From Ahaetulla prasina (lineage: Eukaryota; Chordata; Lepidosauria; Squamata; Colubridae), in NCBI RefSeq assembly GCF_028640845.1, contig NC_080540.1, forward strand, positions 97,687,561 to 97,751,560: DNA of 64,000 bases, in the 5' to 3' direction. The translations under genes were made by a program, and so were the position numbers. Under the pieces are notes generated by a model, which did no database searches, was not told the DNA's origin, and worked only from the letters and a program-made list of their open reading frames with translations. This document shows, one piece after another, positions 40,683 to 51,768 of the stretch. How positions within the stretch are numbered: position 1 is the first letter of the stretch; every line of letters begins with the position of its first letter.

Positions 40683-40856
40683 GTAGTGGGTTGCTACCAG
40701 TTCACTCCGGATCAGGCGAACCGGTAGCGGTGGTGGCAGGAGGCTCCGCCCACCCACCCTGATGCTTCTAGGCAGAAGTGTTATGTGTACCCACAAGTGT
40801 GCACATGCCCACAAGCAAACCAGTAGCGATGGGTTTTGAAACCCGCCCCTGCCTTC
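40683..40856. mobile_element. Family D repeat, short copy
   Basis: This GC-rich block of about 174 bp starts 'agtagtgggttgctaccag' and contains 'gaaccggtagcggtgg'. Its end, in reverse complement, is 'aggggcgggtttcaaaaccc'. The end pattern and the 'gaaccgg' words resemble 19256-19665 and 48968-49083. Confidence 0.5.
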
Positions 40857-42882
40857 ACCCCAATTTACTGTTTTCTCTCTTACTAGCAGAACTAGAGAGG
40901 GCCATGGGTGAGATGCTTTCTTATATTGAGTTTCTTCCTTGGGTTGATTTCTTTCACCTGACCATTGTTTTGGTTGCTGCTCTTACTTCTGTTCCTCAAG
41001 GTTATTCCTTCTATCTATTATATCAGCCTGAGAGAGCCTTTAGATATTGTTTGTGTTTGCATTTGTGTGTGCATGTGTATACATGTGTATGCATGTGTAT
41101 GTTTGTACATGTGCAAATTTAACCTCAGTAGTTTCAAGTGCAGTTTATTTCTGAATAAAATGCTTCCAAATCAAAATTTATATTGGAGCAACCTCCTGCA
41201 GTGATGAATGGGCCCGCTGTAATAATCCATATCTAAGATGCCTACTTGAAGGTCTGCAACAACTCAAAAACAATCCACCAGGATCTATGAGGCAAGAAGA
41301 CAGGTACTGATGTCCAGTTGATAAGTGTGGATCCCATATTCATAGATTTAATAAGAGAGCACTGGATGAAAAAAGCCTGAAAGAAAGCCTCTGTTTTACA
41401 GAGTGACTCTGTGTCATATGGGCTAACTACATACCACAGCTGGTCCTCCATTCAGTAGCATAGTATAGATGCTAATGGTCTGAGACAGGTGTTCATGTAG
41501 AAAATCATTTCATCTTTCTTTCTAACTCCCTGCCATCCCCTTTTCAGGCCCCTGTGCTGTATTTAAGGGTAATCAACCATTCTGAATAGGTTAGGATAAG
41601 CTCCAGCCACTATTCTGGATCCAAACTTTTGTATTGGTTTATCAAAATATGAAATACAAAGAAAAATTCAAAAAAGTAATAGAAAACAAGGAAGAGGGAG
41701 GAGGGGAAAAAATATGGTGTAAAGAGGGAAAAGGATAGAAAGAGGCACCAACTTCTGACTCTCTTTAGCACAGTAAAAGATAACAACCTTATAACCACAA
41801 CTTTTTACTTTCACATTACGGTATGTACAAGCCATTTCTATAACAATAAACCTATCTAATTAGCAAAAACAAAATCAAAGTTTTGGGAATTTTCGCACTG
41901 CAAGTAGAAAATCCGGAAGCAATTTCAAACTAGAAACAAAGTTACATATATTCTCTTCTTTGGATAAAAGAATCAATTTGACCATCTCTGTGGAGAATAA
42001 AATATACTTCTGATGATAATCTTTATCATAATTTATATTAAGAATATTATTTATACTCTACATTATTTCAGTTTTTTTAACCCTAAAGGGAGAAAACACT
42101 TTTTCTAGTTTCAATAGTTTACTAACTTTAAAAAAATACTCAAGTATTTTATATATATAAAGGGAAGAGCCACTATTGAGGTTATCTTTTGAGAGGTGTG
42201 GTTCAGAATTTTGTCTTTTAGAAAACCACCCAGGAGGCAGGCAGTGTCTTCATGCCAAGTTTTATTTCAGATGTGATTTAAGTAATGTAGAGGTCCTAGC
42301 AATGTTTCTTTCCTATGGATGGATCACCAACTGTGAAATGTTGGGGTTTTGTAGCAAATTCAGAGGCAGGGACCAGATAAATTGGATCCAGCCCCAGAGG
42401 CTAAGGAATCTAATTTGCTTAGAAATACAAATAAATTAATTTGGCAATGCTGTAGAGGGCACTTAAGTTAAAATAAGTGGAGAAACAAAAACAATTCTTG
42501 TGTCTGCATCCACCCAACCAAGGAAAAAAACTGTGAACGATGCTGATCAAAAGCAAATTGTAGCTCTTCCAAAGTGGCCCTAAATGGTAATGATGGGAGA
42601 TTTTACTTTATGCATCTATTGGGAGAAGAATGGTTCTTCCAGGAAGTTTCTTTTTCAGAAGATGAAGGAATCCACATAAAGAACCAGTATTCCATGATAC
42701 ATCTTTATGTAGATACTTATCTACATGATACTTTATAAAGAAACTTAGTTTTAAAAAAAAAACACCAAATACTTAATCTTTTTTAAAGATTACTATTTTA
42801 GGGGATTTTTTTTTCTAAAAAAAAAAGATAAAACATATTTAAGGCAACGGGCTAGAAAGTGGGAAAGTATGAGTCTAAACAG
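40857..42882. other. Intergenic, mostly unrecognised
   Basis: It contains a TG-rich tract (about 41048-41115) and A-rich stretches (41640-41720, 42740-42830). I recognise no gene or element here. An A/G-rich block at about 41640-41760 could be a decayed LINE tail, but nothing confirms it. Confidence 0.5.
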
Positions 42883-43195
42883 ATTAACAGAGTTGGAAGG
42901 GATCTTGCAGGTCATCTAGTCCAACCCCCTGCCCAAGCAGGAGACCTTCATCTGCCTCTACCTAGGATCGAACTCGCAACCTCCTGATTGTTTGGCAAGA
43001 GCTCTAAGTCCCACCTTAGCCATGAAAGCCGCTGGATGACATTGGGCCAATCACTCTCTCTCAGCACAACTCCCCTCCCAAGGGTTGCTGTTGTAGGGAC
43101 CATAGGAAGAGGAAGGTGTATTGGATAGTCAGCACCTGGAGTTATTTATTAAAATAATAAAGGCAGGATACAAATAAATAAACAAACAGACAAAC
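42883..43195. mobile_element. CR1 3' end joined to a SINE body
   Basis: 42885-42960 is the reverse complement of a CR1-type 3' end ('gttggaagggatcttgcagg', 'catctagtccaaccccctg'). 42965-43020 has tRNA-like reverse words ('gatcgaactcgcaacctcc'). 43025-43195 in + orientation is a SINE-like body ('tgacattgggccaatcactc') ending 'aataataaaggcaggata' plus an (AAAT)n-type tail. Two insertions abut here; the exact joint is unclear. Confidence 0.55.
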
Positions 43196-43269
43196 ATATA
43201 TCAAAAATAAAGAGTCAGGTCCCAAGGGAAGGCTACAGGAGACAGTAAAGAACTGAAGAGCTGTTATCG

Positions 43270-44950
43270 AGGGATGTTATAAGCATATGAAAGAATAATT
43301 CTATATAAGAAAGTGGCTTATTATTTAGTTATTTCAAAATAAGAGGAAAAGAAAAAGGAACGAAGATGACAAAATGGGAATATGGAGCAAAACAAAGGGA
43401 ACAATACTCATCTCCTATTTTGTCTTCTCTGACACAAAACCCCGGATCTACGAGAAAATTCCAAGGCCAGAATGAAAACTTGAAATCAACACAAAACTGC
43501 TCAGGGAAACCCTCTTTACTTTGAATCAGCTTAAATCTCCAGGACCAGATGAATTGAAACCTGTAATAATGATGGTCAGGCTGAACCGTTATGTATTGCA
43601 GCTAGCCTCATTTAGCAACTGGTTTATTTGGCAACCATTTGCAATTACAAAGGTGATTTAAAAAAAAAAGTAACTTTGCAATCAGTCCTGACATTTACAA
43701 CGTTTGCAGATCAGTAAAGCAAAGCTGAAATAAGATTGTAAGACCAGTTGCCGTTTTACTTAGCGACCACTTCATTTAACAACTGAGTTGCAAGTCCTAA
43801 TTGTGGTCATTAAACAAGGATTAGCTATATCTTTAAGTAATCCTGGAGAACTGAGAAAAAATCAGATGATTAAAGGAGAATAAAGGTCCCTATTGTCAAA
43901 AAAGAAGAAAAGGACATTTCCATAAAATACTTATCTTGTGAGCTATATGTAAAAGAGCATCCAGTTATTTGCATAATTTGATTGCAATTAATGGTTTTCA
44001 GTTTGCTTGTACAAACAGGGTTACCTCTTTTCCCAAATGTGAGGAGGGTTACATTCTCCCATTTAATATCTAGTCTAAGAGATACAGTTTGAAGAGAAAC
44101 AACTTCTCTTCAAACTATTTCTGGAACCTCATGTCCTGAGGGTTTAAAAAAGCCCTTTAAAATGCTTCATTTTCAGTACTGTATGTTTATGAAGCTGAAA
44201 GAATTACTTTTCAGTTGCAGTACTCAATATCGGTTTAAGTTCTGATACTGCTAGTATTAAATGATGCTATATTTATGTACATATCACAGGTAGTCCTCAA
44301 GGACAGGTTGCTTAGCAACCATTCATAGTTACGATGGGTTCCCCCAAAAGGTACTTATGACCTGGTTCTAAAATTAAGATAAATTTGTAAATAGAAATTT
44401 TAGCAGGATGAAATTTAAGTAACAGTGAAACTCAATAGATAAATAACATTTCTTCACTTAGGCAACAAACTCAGATTCACACATATGGGCGGAGGATACT
44501 AGTTTAAAAATAGTACTTATGTAAAAGATCTTGGAATATTAGTGGTTGTGAACTGAATATAATCCCAACAAGGTTGGGCAGTTCCAAAGCATGCAAATGC
44601 AACTTTAGGGTTCGTAATTTCCAAATCACAGGAAGCAATCATTTCATTTTGTTCTGCTTTGATCAGAACAACAGTTGTGGCCAGTTCTGAACATCACACT
44701 TTAAGAATTAAAAAAATGGAACTTATTAGAGGGACACAAAGATGATCGGGAGACTAGACACCATGTTCTAAGAAGAGAGATGAATGGGATAATTTTAGCG
44801 TCAAGAACAACTGCCTGAGGAGGTTATAATAGCATTATTTAAATATCTGAAAGGATGTCACATGCTTAGCTCCTGATTTAATAAAGAAATTATAATGGGT
44901 TCATGAGGTTGGCTCTCAGAGAAATTACCCAAGCAGGATCCTTCTAGCTC
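43270..44950 (+). mobile_element. Ancient CR1 LINE ORF2, split by a MITE
   Basis: The strongly mutated + strand still follows the amniote CR1 order. A 'cttaaatctccaggaccaga' block is at about 43520 and 'taatcctggagaactgag' at 43848. 'Gatcttggaatattagtggt' is at about 44527, and 'gggacacaaagatgatcggg' at about 44732. A MITE (43575-43845) interrupts it between adjacent CR1 segments. There are many stops and indels, so it is long dead and the oldest LINE layer here. A second copy of similar age is at 61400-62160. Confidence 0.7.
43575..43845. mobile_element. MITE-like repeat inside the ancient CR1
   Basis: 'Tttagcaactggtttatttg', 'tttacttagcgaccacttca' and 'aattgtggtcattaaac' belong to the same family as 5130-5310 and 32328-33010. 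A short related piece is at 44285-44350 ('ggtagtcctcaaggacagg'). Confidence 0.5.
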
Positions 44951-46392
44951 TTAGCCAATTTATTTAAAATAATTCTACTGAAAATTTTTCAGCTGATACA
45001 ATTGTGTATAGTTTTCCATATGTCAGAAAGAATGAGAAATAAAGATATTCCTACAAACATGAATTTTGAGAAATCTATTTTTACTGCTTGAAGTATTTAA
45101 AAAAATAGCAAAATCTATACAGATCTATACAGAACTCAAGAATCATTTAAACAACAGTAAACTAATGAATTGCAGACAGAATGTCCTAGTATCTTGCAGA
45201 CAGGGTTTCTAGAGCTACCTGAATATGCCCAACATTTCTATGCAGGACATCTCTTTAGGAGCAGGATCAAAATTATTATTCTTCCTCCATTTTAGCAGGT
45301 GTTACCAAGCCAAAAATATAAACTGAAGCTCCATCCTTAACATACTTAACACCATCATGCACATTAGCACATAAGCACACAAGCACACATTCGTTGTCAT
45401 AAAAATTCAGCACCATGCAAAAATTGGCCATCTAGTTTTTTCTCCAAAAAAGAACAGCAAAATAACACTTTCAGTACTGCATAATGTAGGGGGTAGGAAT
45501 GCCATGCTGGGTGGGGTTTTTTTCCCTATCCAATCCTCATTGACTTCCTGGGAAACCGCAGGAAGATCCATACAGCCCTCTGTGTGCAAAATACAAAAAA
45601 ACAAAATAGCCTTCACTGCAGTGATAAATTCAGGGCTTTCAGATTCTTTTTTCAGCACCCAAAGTTATGGAGAATCATTTGTGAAATTCTTTACCCTACC
45701 CCAAAATCAAGATATTACAGACCAATGTTTTGTGGTAAGAATTCCAATACAGAACTGTAAAAGAGGTCCTGAGTGTGAACATTTGTTTTGGAGATCAAAA
45801 CCCTGCAACTGTTTAAGGTGTCTCTTATTATTGTCCTCTTAGTTACTGAAACCAATTCCATTGCAGTTGCTATGGCAGAATAAAGTATGAATTAAGCTAC
45901 ACTCTTTTCTTTTGTCATTGACGTATGTGGACCAATCTGCTTTAGGGGCAAAACTTCCTGCATCTCCTTTATGTCTTTTTGTTTGATAGCTTTCATTCTG
46001 TTACCTGCAGGCCTTTTATGGATCTTCATAAAAGGTGCTAAAACTTCGATAGCTCGCACTAAAATGCATGTGGTGAAAGGACAGGAAAATAATTACTATT
46101 AGTTGTCTCACTAAAGGGATCTGCCATGATAGAGCTAAAAATGGCTTTAGGCTTAATTCTTTATCATTGTCTTAGAAGAGACAGAATTAGCAACAGTTTG
46201 GGGATTGTGCATTACCAGCTCTTCAAAATGTTCGGCTTCTCAAGCACCAAAAATATTTCAAGCTGCAGTCAAAACATGAATTAACTACAGTGTCTGTCCT
46301 TGTTCCATTTTTAGGAACACTCTGCCAAAAAAAATAGACATTTTGAAAAAAAACATAGATATGCTTATCTAACAATAGATGATGGTAGTGAT
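44951..46392. other. Intergenic, unrecognised
   Basis: No element or exon is recognisable. The 112-codon frame at 45504-45842 has several Cys near its end but no known motif, weak coding character and no splice context that I can defend. Confidence 0.5.

Positions 46393-46467
<75 letters not shown>
46393..46467. repeat. (GATA)n microsatellite, Bkm type
   Basis: About eighteen GATA units run nearly uninterrupted. A (GA)n run follows at 46527-46551. GATA repeats are the core of the Bkm satellite first described from snakes and enriched on some W chromosomes. A single array of this size is also common on autosomes. Confidence 0.95.
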
Positions 46468-46468
<1 letters not shown>

Positions 46469-46551
46469 CTGTAGATAGATGATTAGACAAAGATAGCTAG
46501 ATGATAGCCAGAAGATAGCTAGATGGGAGAGAGAGAGAGAGAGAGAGAGAT

Positions 46552-47227
46552 GATAGAGAATTTGTGTCTTCTAATCATTCTTGACTCCTGGCAATTGCAT
46601 GGACAAGACCCTGCAATTTTCTTGGAAAATTTTCAGAAAGGGTTTATTACTGCCTCCTTGCTTGGACTGAAAGGAAGTGAATGTCCAGCTAGCTTTGGGC
46701 CAAGAATTCAGTTTCCCAGTTTCTAGCCTGGTGCCTTACCCAACACACCCAACTGGATCTTGCTCTTACATATAGTGTTACTTTTTTCTATAACAAAATT
46801 ACAAAAGAAATACAAAAATATGATAAAATACAGAAGCAACAAACATCTAAGCAGACCAAAAGAAAATAGAGAGAACAGAAACAAATTTCTGAAAGGGGTA
46901 ACTTAGGCTAACTCCCCAATTCAGCAATCCAATTCAAAGCATCATTGTTGTGAATATCCCAAATATTTTAAAATTGAAATAAATAAATAAAAGATTTACT
47001 ATTTTTCTCCTCCTGTACCTAAGATTAGACTACCAAAGAGCTTCCCTAGCCTAATTCACTTCCTTTACACAGGTTTCAAGTTTTTATTTAGAAATTTGGC
47101 AGTACACTTTTATTTTAAAAGAGTACCCTGTCAACTCAGAAATAGTCAAGAGATGAGCAGTACTTTCTGAGATGAAGAATTATGGAGTCCTTAATGCTCT
47201 CTGAAGTTAATTGTTTGCTTGCAGATA
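46552..47227. other. Intergenic, unrecognised
   Basis: An A-rich block at about 46770-46880 and (AAAT) near 46978-46995 could be the remains of a LINE tail. Nothing else is recognisable. Confidence 0.5.
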
Positions 47228-47259
47228 TTTCATTACCCAACTAGGTAACATCATCCATG

Positions 47260-47304
<45 letters not shown>

Positions 47305-47338
47305 CAACCGATGATGCTACCTAGACAGGTAATGAACA
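47228..47338. mobile_element. Palindromic MITE with (GAT)n in its loop
   Basis: The left arm 'tttcattacccaactaggta' with 'acatcat' and the right arm 'atgctacctagacaggtaat' are roughly complementary. Between them lies a (GAT)n run at 47260-47303. The left-arm motif also occurs at about 57995-58078, so it is a dispersed family. The trinucleotide probably grew from the 'catcat' words of the arm. Confidence 0.6.
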
Positions 47339-48240
47339 TCTGCAAACAAACAATCAAGCTCTGAATGCATCGAAGACTCCCTATTGAAGTGAAGAATTAT
47401 ATTGCAAATACATTTGCTAAGTGTAATTCTGCTTACTTATTTATCAAGAGAGTATCTAACTTTATTAAGTAAAAAAAAATCCCAAGAAACTGTTTGACTT
47501 GAATCACTGATTTATTAGGTATTTAAATAAACAAAGGACATGTTATTTCTGTTTATATTTCAGCATACACTTCAAAGATATAAGGTACCATGGTGTAGCT
47601 AGTACATATGATTTATACAACTTAAATCTTTAAAATAAGTTGAATTGAAAATTATTGAACAATGCTGTGCTTTCTCAACTTAATGAAGCACATTATTGGA
47701 GTATCTTTTCTTATTCTTATTGATTTTCTAGGTCTAGCTCAAGTCTTTTTCTTTCTTTCTTTTTTCCTTTTTGTAGCTTTGCAGTATGTATTTGTCTAAA
47801 GTTACCGTGCCCAGAACTGGGAGCTGTCTGCTCATCCAACAGGAAAGATACTGAAAATGCCAAATGATCCATAAGAAGCAATTAAATAGACTTTCAGTTG
47901 ATAAAAGAAAGGGAGCAATGGAATCCATTGATATATTCCTTTTCATCTCAGTTGTTTATTCTGTCAGCATCTTCTGTCATCAGGCATTTTCACAATCCTT
48001 CCAAAAACTTCACTGAGATCCTTAGATATATTAATATCCATCCCAAACTTAATTTATGTAATTACTACATTTTATTGCTTAAGTGTTTAGTCTAATTTTG
48101 ACTCATCTATATTACTGTCAGACTGACTTGGATACCAGACAAACCACTTTTCATAATCCATACATCTGTAGTCAGGCTTTCCAGACACTATTGGATGAAG
48201 AGATGTCCCCATAAGGACCTCAACTGAAAATCAGTAAAAT
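47339..48240. other. Intergenic, unrecognised
   Basis: AT-rich with a pyrimidine-rich tract at about 47748-47772. I see no gene or element. Confidence 0.5.
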
Positions 48241-48660
48241 GCGTATCAGAATAGGAAGGGACCTTGGAGGTCTTCTAGTCCAACTGCCCACTGTAGGGAA
48301 TACCATTCCAGAGAAGTGTTTGTCCAGTGTCTTTTTAAAAGCCTCCAGTGATGGAGCACCCACAACTCCTAAAGGCAACCCATTCCACTTGTTAATTGTC
48401 CTCACTGTTAGGAAATTTCTCCTTAGTTCCAGGTTGCTTCTCTCCTTGATTAGTTTCCAACCATTGTTTCATGTCTTGCCTTCTGGTGCTTTGGAAAATA
48501 GATTGACCCCTTCTTCTTTGTGATAGCCCCTCAAATATTGGAACAGTGCTGTCATGTCACCCCCAGTCCTTTTTTTCACTTGACAAACCCAATTATTCAT
48601 ATGTTTTAGTCTCCAGCCCCCTAACCATCTTTGTTGCTGTTTTCTATCATGTAACCAGAA
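48241..48660 (-). mobile_element. CR1 LINE 3' end
   Basis: In reverse, this holds the CR1 3' UTR ('accttggaggtcttctagtc') and ORF2 C-terminal codons (MRTINKWNGLPLGVVGAPSL, EAFKKTLDKHFSGM). Further out is the 'ggggctatcacaaagaagaa' region near 48525, up to about 48650. It is the same family as 9187-9500 and 33060-33620, but its tail has decayed. Confidence 0.85.
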
Positions 48661-48967
48661 AATGTAGGGAATAGGACTAGATTCAAACTATAACTTCCAC
48701 TCAGTTGACTAGCATGTATAAAGTATAAGTTTTATTATTTTTTCAAACACTGGCAATAAAATGCAAGAGACAATGCACAGCATTCTTGTCAAATTATTGT
48801 GCTGTGACCAGTTGCCTATAACCTGGGATATACACACAAAAACAACAACAACTGCAGAATCTTGACAACCATTAGATGGTAGAAAGGACTTACCACTTTC
48901 TGTATTTCCTTGCTCCCATTTAGGAGTGGTCTTCATTTCTGCAGTACAAATCTGTTAGCCTTTATAT
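48661..48967. other. Intergenic, nothing recognised
   Basis: A short AT-rich stretch between a CR1 copy and a family D fragment. Confidence 0.5.
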
Positions 48968-49083
48968 CAGGGGTGAAATCCATCAGGTTCCAGCAGAATC
49001 TCTAGCGGAAATTTTGAGCAGTTCGGAGAACCGGCAAATACCACCTCTGGCTGGCCCTGGAGTGGGGTGGAAATGGAGATATT
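48968..49083. mobile_element. Family D repeat, left end only
   Basis: 'Caggggtgaaatccatcagg', 'gcggaaattttgagcagttc' and 'aataccacctctggctggcc' match the left part of the elements at 50243 and 52101. It is cut at about 49083, in the first minisatellite unit, by the L2 tail. So the L2 probably inserted here or a rearrangement joined them. Confidence 0.75.
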
Positions 49084-49908
49084 ATTTTATTTATTTATTT
49101 ATTCATATTTTTATACCGCCCTTCTCCGAAGACTCAGGGCGGTGTACAGCCAATAAAACGACAAGAATCCCCAAAAATTTAAAATACACTATCAAATTTA
49201 AAAAACTGATTCAATCGCTGTAACATTAAAATATTAGCTAAAATTTATCAAAACTAAAACCTAGGTAAAACCCTATAAAAACCCACTAAAATCCCCATAC
49301 TAAAATCAATCAGGCCAGCCCCGCTTGGTGAAAAAATAAAGTCTTGAGCTCGCGCTTAAAGGTCCGGAGATCAGGGAGGAGACGGAGTCCCACCGGCAGC
49401 TCATTCCATAAAGCCGGGCCCCCCACAGAGAACGCCCTTCCCCTGGGGGCCGCCAGCCGACATTGACTAGCCGACGGCACCCTAAGAAGACCCTCCCTGT
49501 GGGCGCGCACTGGACGTATCGGACAATGGGAGGTAACTGTCGGCAGCAGGCAGTCCCGTAAATATCCCGGTCCAATGCCATGGAGCGCTTTAAAGGTGAT
49601 AACCAACACCTTGAAGTGCACCTGGAAGACCACCGGCAACCAATGCAGCCTACGCAGGAGAGGTGTTACATGGGAGCTACGAGGAGCTCCCTCAATCCCC
49701 CACACGGCCGCATTCTGCACCAGTTGGAGCCTCCGGGTGCTCCTCAAGGGGAGCCCCATGTAGAGAGCATTGCAGTAATCCAGACGGGAAGTGACGAGGG
49801 CATAAGTGACCGTGCATAACGTGTCCCGGTCCAGGAAAGGGTGCAATTGGCGAATCAGGCGAACCTGATGAAAAGCTCCCCTGGCGACGGCTGTCAAATG
49901 GTCTTCTA
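49084..49908 (-). mobile_element. L2-clade LINE (copy a), 5'-truncated
   Basis: This reverse-oriented L2 has a (TTTA)n tail, the 'ataccgcccttctccgaaga' 3' block, the 3' UTR and 195 ORF2 codons (49310-49897) from DHLTAVARGAFHQ-type sequence to ...FFHQAGLA. It ends at 'atggtcttctaaag', directly joined to the family A LINE fragment. It differs clearly in subfamily sites from the copies at 50965-51768 and 52823-54670. Confidence 0.88.
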
Positions 49909-49910
49909 AA

Positions 49911-50240
49911 GAATATTATGTATTGCAAGTTCTTTTCCATTCTCGAGTCTAATATTCTTAATAAGAACAGCTCTGGTTTAAATTCTATTTTTTGTTGTGT
50001 AATTTCTTTAGCGCTTATAAGGAGTATCCTGCATAACAGGAAGCGAGCTTCCTATAATCTTCTCGGCTGTCCTTACTACTCTCTGTATGGACTTTCTATC
50101 TGAAGCACTGCTGCCACCAAACCAAACAGTGATGCAGATTGTTCAAACACTCTTAATCGTGCCTCTGTAAAAAGTGGTCAGGACAGAAGGAGAAAGATGT
50201 GTTCTCCTCATCCAATGCAGGAAATGCAAATGCTGGTTTG
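49911..50240 (-). mobile_element. Family A LINE, ORF2 fragment
   Basis: The minus strand reads HLSPSVLTTFYRGTIKSV, then (with one frame retained) WTICITVWFGGSSASDRKSI, QRVVRTAEKIIGSSLPVMQD. This lies directly upstream of the LPSIEDLYTARI region in the same ORF of 32351-32844. It has stops near its end. It is a fragment, copied again at 51769-52098. Confidence 0.7.
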
Positions 50241-50242
50241 CA

Positions 50243-50660
50243 CCGGGGTGAAATCCAGAAGGTGCTAACACGTTCTGGAAAACCATTAGCAGAAATTTTG
50301 AGTAGTTTGGAAAACTGGCAAATACCACCTCTGGCTGTCCCCAGAGTGGGGTGGGAATGGAGATTTTGCAATATCCTTTCCCTGGAGTGGGGAGGGAGTG
50401 AGGATTTTGCAGTATCCTTCCTCTGGAGTGGGGAGGGAATGGAGATTTTTGCAATATTCTTCCCCCAGAGTGGGGTGGGAATGGAAATTTTGCAATATTC
50501 TTCCCCCAGGAGTGGGAGGAATGGGGATTTTGCAATATTCTTCTCCTGGAGTGGGAGGAATGGGGATTTTGTAGTAACCTTCCTGCCATGCCCACCAAGC
50601 CACACTACACACCAAACCACACCCACAGAACTGGCAGTAAAAAATTGGATTTCAGCCCTG
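50243..50660. mobile_element. Family D repeat, complete-looking copy
   Basis: Left end 'ccggggtgaaatccagaagg' and right end (reverse complement) 'cagggctgaaatccaatttt' form short inverted ends. The centre is a minisatellite (50343-50580). The right flank before the end contains 'ccatgcccaccaagccacac'. No protein is encoded. Confidence 0.65.
50343..50580. repeat. Minisatellite, about 40-bp units, six copies
   Basis: Each unit has the form 'agtggggagggaatgg', then 'gattttgcaatattctt' and a CCCC(C)AG or CTCCTGG end. Units vary in G-run lengths and at a few positions. Because the unit length is not a multiple of three, open frames appear on several frames of both strands. They are repeat artefacts. 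The second copy is at 52201-52442. Confidence 0.9.
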
Positions 50661-50964
50661 TTTTATAGTCAATGATTTGTTCAGGAAAGGCAGGAAAAAT
50701 TACTTTGAAAGAAGTTGTATTTCACCTTAGTGTTATGCTAACACTAAAGCAATTGGCTACAATAGTTTAAAAAGACAGACTATAAAAACATAATGATACA
50801 CTCAATGAAATAAATATAAGTATTGTTACAATCAGAGTAGCAGACTTCTCACTCCTTTTGGTTTATCTCCTCTCTCATATTTATGATTACAGACAAACAT
50901 ATAGGTAAATATCAGAATCTGGTACTGTAGGCTGTCAGATCTAGGCTTCAGAAATCTGGATGTC

Positions 50965-51768
50965 CATTTATTTATTTATTTATTTTATTTATTTTATTTG
51001 ATTTTTATACCGCCCTTCTCCTGAAGGACTCAGGGTGGTGTACAGGCATAATAAAACCGACAATACAATATACAAGTTTAAAATACGATTTAAAAAACTT
51101 ATTTAAATTAGCCCAGTGATTAAAATTTACCATACTAAAAAACCCCGTTTAAAATTAATAAATTTAACATTAAAATCCCAATTTAAGCCAGCCCCGCGGA
51201 TAAAAAGATGAGTCTTGAGTTCGCGATGAAATGTCCGAAGGTCAGGTATTTGGCGTAAACCCGGGGGAAGCTCGTTCCAGAGTGTGGGAGCCCCCACAGA
51301 GAAGGCCCTTCTCCTGGGGGCCGCCAGCCGACATTGTTTGGCGGACGGCACCCTGAGAAGTCCCTCTCTATGGGAGCGTACGGGTCGGTGGGAGGCGTGT
51401 GGTAACAGCAGGCGGTCCCGTAAGTACCCAGGTCCTAAGCCATGGAGCGATTTAAAGGTCATAACCAACACCTTAAAGTGCACCCGGAAGGCCACAGGCA
51501 GCCAGTGCAGTCTGCGCAGGAGCGGTGTTACATGGGAGCTACGCGTAGCTCCCTCTATAACCCGCGCAGCTGCATTCTGGACTAACTGAAGCCTCCGAGC
51601 GCACTTCAAGGGAGCCCCATGTAGAGAGCATTACAGTAATCCAAGCGAGAGGTAGCAGGCGCATGAGTGACTGTGCATAAGGCATCCCGATCAAGGAAGG
51701 CGCAACTGCGAACCAGGCGAACCTGGTGGAAGGCCCTCCTGGCGACGGCTGTCAAATGGTCTTCTAAA
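50965..51768 (-). mobile_element. L2-clade LINE (middle copy), chimeric
   Basis: This is a reverse-oriented, truncated L2. From its 3' end to about 51737 it follows copy b (52823-54670) site by site. From 51743 to 51768 it follows copy a, including 'cgacggctgtcaaatggtct' and the junction 'tctaaagaatatt'. The switch lies in cctgg (51738-51742). ORF2 codons occupy 51127-51609 (160 codons), with shifts after that. Confidence 0.88.

Larger units (their letters stand above)
49909..51768. repeat. Tandem duplication, unit 1 (about 1.86 kb)
   Basis: The unit has a family A LINE fragment (minus, 49911-50240), a family D element with minisatellite (50243-50660) and about 300 bp of unassigned sequence. 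It ends with a truncated L2 (50965-51768). It repeats at 51769-53615 with a constant offset of 1858 bp through the first kilobase. The copies differ at scattered single bases (for example gcgctta/gcactta near 50010 and 51870) and in G-run lengths, so they are distinct sequences of very high similarity. Confidence 0.92.

Noticed and set aside
45504..45842. 112-codon open frame with Cys near its C-terminus
   Set aside because: No recognisable domain, no supporting splice or promoter context, and an antisense frame overlaps it; length is within chance for this window.
46393..46551. Regular short repeats that could suggest a CRISPR-like array
   Set aside because: Pure GATA and GA microsatellites in a vertebrate genome, no spacers.
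50143..50675. Several long overlapping frames on both strands (and again at 52001-52543)
   Set aside because: They are produced by the 40-bp minisatellite, which is open in several frames; peptides such as repeated NPHSLPTP are repeat translations.
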